NCBI RefSeq assembly: GCF_902498805.1
Contig: NZ_LR701576.1
Coordinates: forward strand, 1 to 64,000
DNA length: 64,000 bases
Source: Imperialibacter sp. EC-SDR9
GTDB taxonomy: Bacteria; Bacteroidota; Bacteroidia; Cytophagales; Cyclobacteriaceae
Reading direction: 5' to 3'
The position numbers and the translations under genes were made by a program. Position 1 is the stretch's first letter. The number at the start of each line of letters is the position of its first letter. Positions 1 to 9,253 of this stretch are shown piece after piece. The notes beneath the pieces were generated by a model. The model was not told where the DNA came from. It saw only the letters and a list, made by a program, of their open reading frames with translations, and did not search any database.

Positions 1-1
1 C

Positions 2-223
2 AAAACAGGCCTCCGTCTCAAGCACTTTACGCCTGAACTGGTGGGTTGGGAAACAAAAGAAAACTATATCACTTTTGAAATGGTGTCGTTCACCAAAGAC
101 AAAATCGAGCTAAAGGGCCTTGTGTTTGAACAAAAATCGGACAGCCAGATGGAAATACGGCTCAGGTTAAAGACTGGCGATAAAATAGAAACGGAGACTT
201 TTCAAATGAAACGGGCCAATTAG
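2..223 (+). CDS. C-terminal part of a hypothetical protein (gene begins before the window)
   Basis: The reading frame is open from base 2 to the TAG stop at 221-223, so this is the last 73 codons of a gene that starts upstream of the window. The visible part holds the motif LRLKHFTPELVGWETK followed by alternating beta-type segments and ends in QMKRAN. From memory this resembles the tail of a Bacteroidota family often labelled DUF6265, but that name is a recollection and not demonstrated. Its stop lies two bases from the stop of the convergent channel gene. Confidence 0.6.
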   Translation, partial: KTGLRLKHFTPELVGWETKENYITFEMVSFTKDKIELKGLVFEQKSDSQMEIRLRLKTGDKIETETFQMKRAN

Positions 224-225
224 CC

Positions 226-1272
226 TCACATCTTCTCGTACTTCAACTGCGTATACTGATCAAAGAATTTCTTCAGGATAATATTGGAGCCCAAAACGAT
301 AAGGTAGTCGTCTTCACCTATAAAAGTGTCGGCGGAGGGGCCTGGGATAAGTCCTTTGACATTGTCTTTTACGCCCACAACAATGACACCCGTAGATGCC
401 GAAATATTCAGTTCCCGAAGCGTTTTGTCCTTGAACTCCGGCTTCAGGTCGTCGTAGCCAACTTCCTCCAGGTGGTAGCTCATGCCCGACACGCCATTGA
501 GCAGATTTAGAAACTCTATAACGATAGGTTTGGTCACCAGCTGCGCCATGAACATGCCTCCCAGCAAGTCTGGTAGAATGACGTTGTTGGCACCAGCCCT
601 GTAGAGTTTATTCTCCGTTTCAATATTGGAAGCCCTGGCTATGATTCTGATCTTTTCATTCATTGCCCTGGCTGTCAGGGTTATGAACACATTCGACGCA
701 TCGGAAGGAGTGGTGATGATAATAGCCCTGGCCCGGTCTATGCCGACGGTGGTAAGGTTGTCATCCTCGGTGGCGTCGCCAATAAAAAGCTTCATCGACT
801 CAGGAATAATATTCACCATGTCAGGATCCTTTTCTATTACTACAAATTGCTCGCCACTCTTTTGGAGCTCCTGGCACGACCGGGCGCCATTTCTGCCATA
901 CCCACAGACAATTACGTGGTTCTTTAGTTTGTTTATTTCCATACCCGAGCGATAGCTTTTGACAATTGATTTCAGTTTCCCTTCAAATATGTAGCTGGAT
1001 ATCACGGAGACCACATAGGCAAAAATACCCAGATTCAATAAAATATAGATGGAGGTAAACACCCTACCTGCTGCGCTCAACTCCTTTACCTCTGTAAAGC
1101 CAACGGTGCCCACAGTAATAATGGTCATATAGAGAGCATTCACAAAATCCAGGTCTTCTATGAGCGTGAATCCAGCCAAACCCACGCCCAAACTGAAAAG
1201 GAAAAGGAAAAACGAAATGATGAGATTCCTGAGTTGCTTGTTTACATGATTGATGGTCTTCAGTTCCGACAT
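226..1272 (-). CDS. Potassium channel with cytoplasmic RCK (TrkA-N/TrkA-C) domains
   Basis: A two-transmembrane ion channel subunit of 348 residues. TM1 lies at about residues 18-36, the pore helix and filter at about 46-61, and TM2 at about 74-95. The filter reads TVGFTE where classical K+ channels have TVGYGD, so the outer glycine is replaced. Behind TM2 is an RCK domain with the Rossmann motif GYGRNG (residues 124-129) and a C-terminal TrkA-C domain (about 255-345). It probably sits in the inner membrane as a tetramer gated by a ligand bound to RCK. The gene stands alone, convergent with the partial gene to its left and divergent from the DUF3124 gene. Confidence 0.88.
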   Translation of the reverse strand: MSELKTINHVNKQLRNLIISFFLFLFSLGVGLAGFTLIEDLDFVNALYMTIITVGTVGFTEVKELSAAGRVFTSIYILLNLGIFAYVVSVISSYIFEGKLKSIVKSYRSGMEINKLKNHVIVCGYGRNGARSCQELQKSGEQFVVIEKDPDMVNIIPESMKLFIGDATEDDNLTTVGIDRARAIIITTPSDASNVFITLTARAMNEKIRIIARASNIETENKLYRAGANNVILPDLLGGMFMAQLVTKPIVIEFLNLLNGVSGMSYHLEEVGYDDLKPEFKDKTLRELNISASTGVIVVGVKDNVKGLIPGPSADTFIGEDDYLIVLGSNIILKKFFDQYTQLKYEKM

Positions 1273-1446
1273 CTGCGATTGAGCCTCCGAATAGTTCTCG
1301 GAAATTAGAGAAATTTAGGGAAGGAATAAAGCTGAAGCCTCCAGGGGGAGACAATACTTTTTCCTTTGATCGATCAATAAGGCATCCATCGCATGGCTTT
1401 CATCAATTGTTCCGTAAATTGAATCACAAACGAAACCAGGTAATTT

Positions 1447-1998
1447 ATGGGTATTTCAATACGGGGAACTTCGTCAATTAAAACACTTGCACGCCACATA
1501 CTTTTGGCGGCGACTTTAGGTGTTGTACTTTTTGCCTGCAACGAGCCTGAACCTATAAGTTCGGTAAACCCGGTAAATTGGAAACAAAGGTTCATTGAAC
1601 TGAACGAGTCGGACTCGCTGGTCGCAGGATCAACTTATCTGTCGGTCTATTCTCAAATTTACAGCCGGTCGGAAAGCAGGACTCACGATCTTACGTCCAC
1701 CATCAGCATGAGAAATACCAGCCTGACTGACTCTATCTATATGCTGAAAGCTGATTACTACAATACCCATGGCGAGTTGCTAAGAACATACTTTAAGAAT
1801 CCGATATTCATCAGCCCCATGGAAACGATAGAAATAGTGATTGATGAAGTAGACAATGAAGGAGGCACCGGGGCTAATTTTATCTTTGACTGGGCGGTAA
1901 AAGATGAAACGCATGAGCCATTGTTTGAAGCCGTAATGATTTCTACTTCTGGCCAGCAGGGCATTTCTTTTACTACGCAGGGGGTTCACATCCACTAA
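1447..1998 (+). CDS. DUF3124 family lipoprotein
   Basis: 183 residues. The N-terminus is a lipoprotein signal with a basic stretch, a hydrophobic core and Cys31 in the context VVLFAC, so the mature protein should be lipid-anchored in the cell envelope. The rest matches the DUF3124 pattern as I know it: a YSQIYSR segment, a Thr-rich SIRN-like stretch (TISMRNTSLTD), a YYNTHGELLRTY segment and the end GGTGANFIFDW with VMISTSGQQGISF. The function of DUF3124 is unknown. It precedes the PD40/PHP hydrolase gene by 76 bases on the same strand and could share its transcript. Confidence 0.82.
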   Translation: MGISIRGTSSIKTLARHILLAATLGVVLFACNEPEPISSVNPVNWKQRFIELNESDSLVAGSTYLSVYSQIYSRSESRTHDLTSTISMRNTSLTDSIYMLKADYYNTHGELLRTYFKNPIFISPMETIEIVIDEVDNEGGTGANFIFDWAVKDETHEPLFEAVMISTSGQQGISFTTQGVHIH

Positions 1999-2074
1999 AG
2001 TTCTGTGAGGGTGATTCCTGTCCGCTGCACTGTAAAACGTTTTGATTGTCATCCCTTTTTTCCGAACTAGCTAA

Positions 2075-4582
2075 ATGAATAAGCAGATCAATCTACTACT
2101 GTTTCTGGTGTGTCTAGCATTCTCTCCTCTATTGGCTCAAAGGCCTTGGGTGTTGGGCCAAATCGACATCCCCCACCCCTACTACTACCGGGAAATGTAT
2201 GTGCCACAGCTCACCACCGGCCCTTCTTCTGCCACATGGTCGCCCGACGGCAGAAGCCTGATCTACTCCATGGCCGGCAGCTTGTGGCGGCAAAAAATAG
2301 ATGAAACCACGGCCACACAAATCACAGACGGGCCTGGCTACGACTACCAGCCCGACTGGTCGCCCGATGGAACCTCGGTAGTATTTGTCCGCTACAACAA
2401 CGATGCCATGGAGCTTCACCTACTCGACCTGCCAACTGGCAAAACCACCCAGCTAACAGAAGGCGGCGCCGTCAATACCGACCCTCGTTTTTCACCCGAT
2501 GGCAACAGCATTGCTTATGTTTCCACAAAGGAAACGGGGAACTTCCGCATATGGATTGGCAGGTTGACGAATAACATGCTGGCAGCCAAACCGCTTTCAC
2601 CGGAGCGCACCACCTCCATCCCACGCTACTACTACGGTCAGCCGGATCATCAGTTGAGCCCATCCTGGGCACCCGATGGCAAATCACTGGTGTTTGTGAC
2701 CAACCCCGACGTGCTGCATGGATCAGGTAATATTTACAGAACCGAAATAGACAACTACCAGCCGGTTTTGCTGAGGGAGGAAGAAACGAACTGGCGTGCC
2801 AGCCCCGACTGGTCGCCTGACGGCAAGCGCATCATTTACTCGTCGTACCTGGGCCAGCAATGGCACCAGCTCTGGATGACTCCCGCCGATGAAAAAGGCT
2901 ACCCCATTGCCATGGGATACGGCGATTTCGACATCACCCATGCCCGCTGGTCTCCCGACGGAAGTAAGATAGCCTACATCAGCAATGAACATGGTAACAC
3001 GGCACTCTACCTGATGGACTGGCTTACAAGTAAAAAGTGGCCATTGCTGATCAGGGAGAAGAAGTACATCCACCCAACGGCAACGATCTTCATAAAAACT
3101 TACAACGATAGCAAGCAACCAACACCGGCCCGCCTGACGGTAAGGGTTGGCGACAAAAGCTATGCACCTGATAATGCATGGATGCATGGCAATGAAATGT
3201 TTGACAGAAGTAAGCAAAAATTCGAGACCTACTATTTCCATTCTTCTGGAGAAGTGAAAGTGACAGTGCCTGTCGGTGAGGTAAAAATTACCGCATGGAA
3301 AGGGTTTCAAAAAGCAACGGATGCTACTATCGTGGTGAAAGCAGGCGAGAAAAAAGAGGTTGCTTTTTCATGGTCGCCGCCCACTATTCCATCCTACCAT
3401 GGCACCTGGAAATCGGCCGATGTGCATGTACATATGAACTACGGCGGCCACTACCGCAACACTCCCGAACACCTGGCTTTTCAGGCCAAAGCAGAAGACC
3501 TGGACATTGTATACAACCTGGTGGTGAACAAAGAACAGCGCATTCCTGATATTGAGTATTTTTCTGTGAACCCTGACAATGCTTCAGACGAACAAACCCT
3601 CATCATGCACGGGCAGGAGTACCACACCAGTTTTTGGGGACATACGGGTTTATTGGGCATGACGTCGAATTATTTACTTCCGGGTTACGTAGCCTACACG
3701 CATACTGGCGCTGAAAGCCCCTACCCTTCCAATGCTGTTGTGGCCGACATGACCCACGAACAAAACGGCATCGTAGGCTATGTCCATCCTTTTGAAACAG
3801 AGCCTGACCTCTCCCAACCCACGAGCTTTTCCTTGCCTGTAGATGTGGCCCTGGGCAAGGTAGACTATTATGAGGCGGTAGGGTATAGCGATCATCATAT
3901 CTCAGCCGGGGTCTGGTACAAGCTGATGAACTGTGGTTTTAGGCTGGCTCCGGTCGGTGGCACCGACGCCATGGCCAACTACGCTTCTATCCGTGGGCCG
4001 GTTGGTTTAACACGGGTATTTGTAAAAATGGCCGACGGAGACCAGCGCCCGCTGCATGAGAAGTTTATTGATGGCATCAAAAAAGGGGAAACCTTTGCCA
4101 GCAACGGGCCCATTGTCGGGTTTGAGATGGAGGACCATGGCCCGGGCGAAGAAATTGCCCTTGCAAAAAAAGGAAAGCTCAGCTACAAAGGCTTTGTTCG
4201 CTCCCCGGTGCCTATCGACAAGCTGGAAATCATTCAGAATGGGAAGGTGGTAAAAACTATTGCGTTAAGCGGCGACCGCACCACAGCTGATTTCACGGGA
4301 ACCTTGAATATTGCTAACAGTTCCTGGGTGCTTCTCCGTGCTTATAGTGCACCCAATCCCGAAGTCCTCGATATCTATCCGTATGCCACTACCAATGCGG
4401 TGTTTGTAAACGTAGGTGGGCAACCCATACATTCGGCTGAAGACGCTGATTACTTTCTCACCTGGATTAATCGGATTGAAAAAGCAGCGGCGGCTGTTAC
4501 TACATGGAATACGGAAGCTGAAAAAAGCAGGGCAATGAACGACATCAAAGAGGCTCGAAAGGTGTTCGAAAGTCGCAGGTAA
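2075..4582 (+). CDS. Secreted PD40 (TolB-like) repeat protein with CehA/McbA-type PHP metallohydrolase domain
   Basis: 835 residues with a Sec signal peptide ending near AQ (residues 21-22). Residues about 50-310 hold six PD40/TolB-like propeller motifs of the type SPDGxSL (for example SPDGR at 56, SPDGT at 96, SPDGS at 293). A beta-rich linker follows (about 330-435). Residues about 446-690 carry a PHP-like metal-dependent hydrolase domain opening with ADVHVHMNYGG (448-458; His451 and His453 are probable metal ligands), similar to CehA/McbA family hydrolases. A short beta domain ends the protein. It probably acts in the periplasm or outside the cell on an ester, amide or phosphoester; the substrate cannot be read from sequence. 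Confidence 0.8.
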   Translation: MNKQINLLLFLVCLAFSPLLAQRPWVLGQIDIPHPYYYREMYVPQLTTGPSSATWSPDGRSLIYSMAGSLWRQKIDETTATQITDGPGYDYQPDWSPDGTSVVFVRYNNDAMELHLLDLPTGKTTQLTEGGAVNTDPRFSPDGNSIAYVSTKETGNFRIWIGRLTNNMLAAKPLSPERTTSIPRYYYGQPDHQLSPSWAPDGKSLVFVTNPDVLHGSGNIYRTEIDNYQPVLLREEETNWRASPDWSPDGKRIIYSSYLGQQWHQLWMTPADEKGYPIAMGYGDFDITHARWSPDGSKIAYISNEHGNTALYLMDWLTSKKWPLLIREKKYIHPTATIFIKTYNDSKQPTPARLTVRVGDKSYAPDNAWMHGNEMFDRSKQKFETYYFHSSGEVKVTVPVGEVKITAWKGFQKATDATIVVKAGEKKEVAFSWSPPTIPSYHGTWKSADVHVHMNYGGHYRNTPEHLAFQAKAEDLDIVYNLVVNKEQRIPDIEYFSVNPDNASDEQTLIMHGQEYHTSFWGHTGLLGMTSNYLLPGYVAYTHTGAESPYPSNAVVADMTHEQNGIVGYVHPFETEPDLSQPTSFSLPVDVALGKVDYYEAVGYSDHHISAGVWYKLMNCGFRLAPVGGTDAMANYASIRGPVGLTRVFVKMADGDQRPLHEKFIDGIKKGETFASNGPIVGFEMEDHGPGEEIALAKKGKLSYKGFVRSPVPIDKLEIIQNGKVVKTIALSGDRTTADFTGTLNIANSSWVLLRAYSAPNPEVLDIYPYATTNAVFVNVGGQPIHSAEDADYFLTWINRIEKAAAAVTTWNTEAEKSRAMNDIKEARKVFESRR

Positions 4583-4631
4583 TAGTATCAAACTAGATAA
4601 ATTTCTACCTTGTATTCAACCAGAAAATTAA

Positions 4632-5276
4632 ATGGAAATGTCTACAATGACAGATAAAAAACCTTTATATAAAGTTGCTTTGGGGCTTGCCGTATTTACG
4701 ATAATCTACAATGTTTTAGAAGGTTTGGTTTCAACCTTTCTTGGATTTGAAGGCGAGAGTTTAGCCCTTTTCGGATTCGGCTCTGATAGTTTTATCGAAG
4801 TAATATCAGGACTTGGAATTGCTCATATGATTGTAAGAATTCAAAATAACCCAGATAGCCATAGGGATGGTTTTGAGCGAACCGCCTTAAAAATAACAGG
4901 AATGGCTTTTTACTCATTGGTTTTTGGTCTAATTGTAACGAGTATCTATAATATTTGGACGGGGCATAAACCAATTACAACTTTTTGGGGAGTTGTGATT
5001 TCCGTCATTTCAATCATTGTCATGTGGGGATTGGTAGTTTGGAAAAGAAAAGTCGGAGCTAAATTGAACTCAGCGCCTATTCTGGCAGACGCCAATTGTA
5101 CTTTGGTCTGTGTTTATATGTCCGTTATTCTGCTTTTAAGTAGCGGGATTTATGAGCTTTTTGGGCTTGCTTATATAGATAGTGCTGGGACATTGGGGCT
5201 TTCATACTTTGCTTATAATGAAGGGAAAGAATGTTTTGAAAAAGCAAAAAGCAACAACCATTGCTGTTCCGATTAA
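4632..5276 (+). CDS. Cation transporter of the cation diffusion facilitator type
   Basis: 214 residues, six predicted membrane helices, no cytoplasmic CDF tail. The CDF-like signature DSFIEVISG is in the second helix and ADANCTLVCVYMS in the fifth; the acidic residues in both are candidate metal ligands. The C-terminus is cysteine- and histidine-bearing (NNHCCSD), which suggests soft-metal or zinc binding. Starts at 4638 and 4647 are also possible. The gene is more A/T-rich than its neighbours (about 38% G+C in a hand-counted line against about 55% in the next gene) and prefers A/T-ending codons, which hints at horizontal transfer. The exact metal is not determinable. Confidence 0.75.
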   Translation: MEMSTMTDKKPLYKVALGLAVFTIIYNVLEGLVSTFLGFEGESLALFGFGSDSFIEVISGLGIAHMIVRIQNNPDSHRDGFERTALKITGMAFYSLVFGLIVTSIYNIWTGHKPITTFWGVVISVISIIVMWGLVVWKRKVGAKLNSAPILADANCTLVCVYMSVILLLSSGIYELFGLAYIDSAGTLGLSYFAYNEGKECFEKAKSNNHCCSD

Positions 5277-5389
5277 AACACAAACGCAGCAGAAAACAGT
5301 ATTAGTCAAATGGTCGGATTTCAGCGAAATAACCCAACGAAAGACTCCATACAGAAATCACAGGCCATACGATATTTACTAGCAAGCAA

Positions 5390-6652
5390 GTGCACAACAT
5401 ACAACCCAACCTGAACAAGACGTACCTGAAAGCGGCAAGTGCCAAAGGTGTCTACATTTACGATGAACACGGCAAGGCCTACCTCGATGGATCTTCCGGA
5501 GCGGTGACTTGTTCGCTGGGCCATTCCCACGAAAAGCTCCTGCCATTTATCAAAAAACAGCTCGATAAGCTTCAGTTTGTTTATCGGTCGCAGTTTGCCT
5601 CTGAAGAAGCCGAACAGCTGGCCACTAAGTTGTACGAACTATCGCCTGACAGGTCATTGACGCACAGCTTTTTTGTCAACAGTGGTACCGAAGCCATTGA
5701 AACGGCCATGAAAATCGCCATTCAGTATTGGCAGGAAAAAGGCAAGCCTGAAAAGACACACTTCATTACCCGGAAGAAAAGTTACCACGGCATCACCATG
5801 GGAGCCCTTTCTTTATCGGGCCATGCCCTGAGAAGGCAGCGCTTTGAAGGCATGTTGGAGAAATACCCATCGCTATCGGCTGACCTGGAAAACGATTCAC
5901 TGGAAGATCAGGTAGCCGAATTTGAAAAAACAATCGATACTATCGGCGCTTCAAAGATTGCTGCTTTTGTAGCCGAGCCTATGGTGGGAGCGGCCGGCAC
6001 AGCCCTGGCTCCGGTGAACGAATACTACGCTTGCTTCAAAGCAGTCTGCGACAGACACGACATTTTATTCATTGCCGATGAAGTAATGACAGGTCTGGGA
6101 AGAACCGGAACATGGTTTGGCATGGAACACTGGGGCACTCAGGCCGACATCGTTGCCGTTGGAAAAAGTCTGGGAGCCGGCTATGCGCCCATAGCTGCCA
6201 CTTTGATGACCGACAAGGTTCTTGCGCCGATAAAGAAAGGAAGCGGGATCATCATGAGTGGTCATACCTATAGCGGGCATCCACTCTCCTGCGCCACGGC
6301 CCTTAAAGTGCTGGATATCGTAGAAGAAGACGACCTGCTGGACAACGTAAACAAGAAAGGCGTTTACATCAAATCGGCACTTTATGACCTGCAAAAGAAA
6401 TACCCTGTCATACAAATAGTGCGGGGCAAGGGGTTGATGATGGGTTTCGAATTGGATCCAGCGATCAAAGGAATACAGGCAAAACTCATTGAGCGTTGCT
6501 ACCAAAACGGACTGCTGATTTACCCGGCGGTGGGAGGAAAAGAAGGAACGGATGAAAACGGTATGTTGATTTCACCACCGTTCACCATCAACAGAAGCGA
6601 AGCCGATGAACTCCTCGGCAAGCTGGAGCAATCACTAAAAGAATGCAGCTAA
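5390..6652 (+). CDS. yodT: Class III PLP aminotransferase, YodT-like (beta-lysine catabolism operon)
   Basis: 420 residues of the acetylornithine/GABA aminotransferase fold. Visible motifs are YLDGSSGAV near the N-terminus, VNSGTEAIE for cofactor phosphate binding (about 97-105), IADEVMTGLGRTG with Asp230 for the pyridine nitrogen, and VAVGKSLGAGY with Lys259 as Schiff-base lysine. The start chosen is GTG at 5390; no strong Shine-Dalgarno sequence is seen. It is the first of five closely packed genes whose order matches yodT-yodS-yodR-yodQ-yodP of Bacillus subtilis. By that context it probably removes the amino group left free on an acetylated beta-lysine derivative. The pathway role is inference from synteny; the enzyme class is secure. 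Confidence 0.85.
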   Translation: MHNIQPNLNKTYLKAASAKGVYIYDEHGKAYLDGSSGAVTCSLGHSHEKLLPFIKKQLDKLQFVYRSQFASEEAEQLATKLYELSPDRSLTHSFFVNSGTEAIETAMKIAIQYWQEKGKPEKTHFITRKKSYHGITMGALSLSGHALRRQRFEGMLEKYPSLSADLENDSLEDQVAEFEKTIDTIGASKIAAFVAEPMVGAAGTALAPVNEYYACFKAVCDRHDILFIADEVMTGLGRTGTWFGMEHWGTQADIVAVGKSLGAGYAPIAATLMTDKVLAPIKKGSGIIMSGHTYSGHPLSCATALKVLDIVEEDDLLDNVNKKGVYIKSALYDLQKKYPVIQIVRGKGLMMGFELDPAIKGIQAKLIERCYQNGLLIYPAVGGKEGTDENGMLISPPFTINRSEADELLGKLEQSLKECS

Positions 6653-6655
6653 CCT

Positions 6656-7357
6656 ATGCACCTATTCGATAAAGTTACCGACTATGCCACCGCCAAATCA
6701 GCTTTTTTTGATGGGATGACCCTGCTTTTTGGTGGGTTTGGTGGTGTAGGAACGCCGCCCGGCCTGATTGACTGCCTCATCGACTCAGGAGTGAAAGATG
6801 TGAAGCTGATCGGCAACGATGCAGGCTTCCCATGGATCGGCATTGGCAAATTCGTTTGTCTGGAGCGGGCCACACACCTGCTGGCGTCACATATTGGCTC
6901 CAACCCTACGGCTGGTGATTTAATGAACCAGGGCAAGCTACATGTAGAGTTTTCGCCGCAGGGCATTTTGGTGGAGCGGATACGCTCTGGCGGCGTGGGG
7001 TTGAACGGCTTTTTAACGGAACTCAGCAAAGGAACTCAGCTGGAATACGACAAACCAAAAGTGAACATTGGCGGCAAAGAATACATTTACGAAGCGCCTG
7101 TTACAGGTGATGTTGGGATTGTTTACGCTAAGAAAGCTGACACCTTTGGGAATTTGATCTTTGATAAAACAGCCCGAAACACAAACCCTTATGTGGCCAT
7201 GGCCAGCAAGGTGACCATTGTGGAAGCAGACGAAATTGTGCCCATGGGAGCGCTTGATCCGGAGGAAATTGTGGTACCGGGCATCTATGTGAAATACATC
7301 GTGCAATCGAAAGGTTATAACTGGAAATGGGTATGGGAGACACAAGACAAACAATAG
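6656..7357 (+). CDS. yodS: 3-oxoacid-type CoA-transferase subunit A (YodS-like)
   Basis: 233 residues, the usual length of an alpha subunit. The N-terminal glycine-rich motif GGFGGVGTPPGLID (about 23-36) is typical of family I CoA-transferase A subunits. With subunit B it would move CoA from a donor acyl-CoA to the keto acid or acyl product of the pathway. It starts three bases after the YodT-like gene and its 3' end overlaps the start of subunit B by 25-31 bases, which indicates translational coupling and equal dosage. Cytoplasmic. The substrate is inferred from the operon only. Confidence 0.87.
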   Translation: MHLFDKVTDYATAKSAFFDGMTLLFGGFGGVGTPPGLIDCLIDSGVKDVKLIGNDAGFPWIGIGKFVCLERATHLLASHIGSNPTAGDLMNQGKLHVEFSPQGILVERIRSGGVGLNGFLTELSKGTQLEYDKPKVNIGGKEYIYEAPVTGDVGIVYAKKADTFGNLIFDKTARNTNPYVAMASKVTIVEADEIVPMGALDPEEIVVPGIYVKYIVQSKGYNWKWVWETQDKQ

Positions 7358-7983
7358 CCAAAAGAGCGGCCCTGGAAGTAAAGGATGGCATGGTCGTGAA
7401 CCTTGGTATTGGTATTCCCTCCATGGTGCCCAACTTTCTTGGCGAAAATATGAAGGTCTTTTTTCAGGCGGAAAACGGCATTCTCGGCATGGGGCCAACC
7501 CCCAAGGAAAATGCTGAAGGCAACCTGAGCAATGCCGCTGGGCTGCCGGTGACTATCCTGCCTGGTGCCAGCTACTTCGACAGTGCCATTGCCTTTGGCA
7601 TGATCCGCAGAGGCTGCATTGACCTGTCCATTCTTGGGGCGCTGCAGGTGAACGCCCTTGGTGACCTGGCCAACTGGATAGTGCCGGGCAAAAGGGTGCC
7701 CGGTGTTGGCGGTGCCATGGAGCTTGCCTATGGTGCCAAAAACCTCATTGCCGTGATGAACCACTGCGACAAAGACGGACAGCCAAAGATTGTGACTCAG
7801 TGCTCCCTTCCGGTTACGACCTATCGTTGCGTACAGAAAATCATCACCGAAATGGCTGTGTTTTCCATCGTCGATCAGCAGCTGTATCTCGATGAACTGA
7901 TGCCGGGCTACACTTTAGCCGACGTGAAAAACAATACCGAAGCCGACTTTTCCTTCTCCACCAACTTCAAAGCCCATGACTGA
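7327..7983 (+). CDS. yodR: 3-oxoacid-type CoA-transferase subunit B (YodR-like)
   Basis: 218 residues. The catalytic glutamate is visible in AENGILGMGP (about residues 50-60); this Glu forms the glutamyl-CoA thioester in family I CoA-transferases. GxGGAMEL-type and MNHCDKDG segments further on are also family-typical. Two in-frame ATG codons, 7327 and 7333, are possible starts; both lie inside the end of subunit A. The stop overlaps the next gene's start by eight bases. Acts as a heteromer with the preceding subunit in the cytoplasm. Confidence 0.88.
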   Translation: MGMGDTRQTIAKRAALEVKDGMVVNLGIGIPSMVPNFLGENMKVFFQAENGILGMGPTPKENAEGNLSNAAGLPVTILPGASYFDSAIAFGMIRRGCIDLSILGALQVNALGDLANWIVPGKRVPGVGGAMELAYGAKNLIAVMNHCDKDGQPKIVTQCSLPVTTYRCVQKIITEMAVFSIVDQQLYLDELMPGYTLADVKNNTEADFSFSTNFKAHD

Positions 7984-9250
7984 CCTTCAAAAAACGTTGG
8001 AAGCCTATATCGATAAACACGCCGATGCAGCCATCTCCTACCTACAGCAATTGATTCAGCAGCCCAGCGTGCAAACCAACGAGCAGGGCGTGCAGGAAAT
8101 AGTGATCGAAAAACTAAACCGACTAGGCCTTGAAGTAGACGTTTGGGACCCTGTTTATGAGGAGCTGGCCAAAAGTCCCTACTTCGTTGCTTCCCGTGAC
8201 ACTTACGTGGGCAGCCCCAATGTGGTAGGTGTGCTGAAAGGACAGGGCGGCGGCAAGTCGATCATTTACAATGGCCACATTGACGTGGTTCCTGAAGGAG
8301 ACCGAGGCAAATGGGCCGATGATCCATTTTCAGGTAAGATCGAAAATGGCAAAATGTATGGCCGTGGCACCACCGACATGAAGGGCGGAAACGTGGCGCT
8401 ACTCATGGCCATTGAAGCGGTTATAAAAAGCGGCGCAAAGCTAAAAGGCGATGTGATCTTTCATTCAGTCATTGAAGAAGAATCCGGGGGCGTGGGCACG
8501 CTGGCCGCCGTACTTCGTGGTTATACTGCCGATGCCGCCATTATTCCTGAGCCCACCAACATGAAGCTCTTTATCAAGCAGCAGGGCTCCATGTGGTTTC
8601 GGGTTACGGTGGAAGGGCGGTCTGCACACGGCGGCACACGCTACGAGGGCGTGTCGGCCATTGAGCAGGCCATCAAAGTCCACCAGAGCATTTTGGCACT
8701 GGAGAAAAAACGCAATGCCTCCATCGACGACCCTTTGTACAGTCATATTCCTATCCCGCTACCTATCAATGTGGGGTCGATCAAAGGCGGTTCATGGCCA
8801 TCTTCCGTACCCGACCTGGTAACAATGGAAGGCCGCATGGGTGTGGGGCCACATGAAAACATGCAGGAGGTGAAAAAAGAACTGATTGACCACCTGGCCA
8901 ACCTTTGCGCTGCTGACGACTGGCTGAAGGACCATCCGGTGAAGGTGGAATTTTTTGGGGCGCAATGGGTGCCCAATGCGGTGGAAACTGATCACCCATT
9001 TGCTGAGCTGATGAAAGAGAACTTTGAGGCGATCTATAAGCGTAAAATAAAAATAGAAGCCTCACCCTGGGGGACAGATGCCGGGCTGCTGGGGAAGGTG
9101 GGTAACATCCCTTCGCTGGTGATGGGGCCGGGCGAAACAAAAATGGCTCACTACCCCAACGAGTATATTGAAATAAAAGAAGTGATACAGGCGGCCAAGC
9201 TTTTCGCACTTACCCTTACTTCGTGGTGTGGAGTGGAACCAAAAGGTTAG
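7976..9250 (+). CDS. yodQ: M20 family metallohydrolase (YodQ-like N-deacylase)
   Basis: 424 residues of the ArgE/DapE/carboxypeptidase G2 fold. Dinuclear zinc ligands can be placed: His101 and Asp103 in NGHIDVVPEGD, Asp134 in GRGTTDMKGG, and the acidic EEES cluster at 167-170. The dimerisation-domain motif GRSAHGGTRYEG is also present. In the B. subtilis yod operon the equivalent gene is placed as the deacetylase that removes the acetyl group added by the partner acetyltransferase; that role is inferred here from synteny. The start overlaps the CoA-transferase B stop by eight bases, and four bases separate its stop from the acetyltransferase. Confidence 0.85.
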   Translation: MTDLQKTLEAYIDKHADAAISYLQQLIQQPSVQTNEQGVQEIVIEKLNRLGLEVDVWDPVYEELAKSPYFVASRDTYVGSPNVVGVLKGQGGGKSIIYNGHIDVVPEGDRGKWADDPFSGKIENGKMYGRGTTDMKGGNVALLMAIEAVIKSGAKLKGDVIFHSVIEEESGGVGTLAAVLRGYTADAAIIPEPTNMKLFIKQQGSMWFRVTVEGRSAHGGTRYEGVSAIEQAIKVHQSILALEKKRNASIDDPLYSHIPIPLPINVGSIKGGSWPSSVPDLVTMEGRMGVGPHENMQEVKKELIDHLANLCAADDWLKDHPVKVEFFGAQWVPNAVETDHPFAELMKENFEAIYKRKIKIEASPWGTDAGLLGKVGNIPSLVMGPGETKMAHYPNEYIEIKEVIQAAKLFALTLTSWCGVEPKG

Positions 9251-9253
9251 TCC

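Noticed and set aside
2723-3310. Antisense open frame of 195 codons within the PD40/PHP gene
   Set aside because: Explained as the reverse complement of a well-supported gene; no motif seen.
5182-5382. Short frame overlapping the end of the CDF gene
   Set aside because: Overlaps a better frame, has no family resemblance, and its end is low-complexity intergenic sequence.
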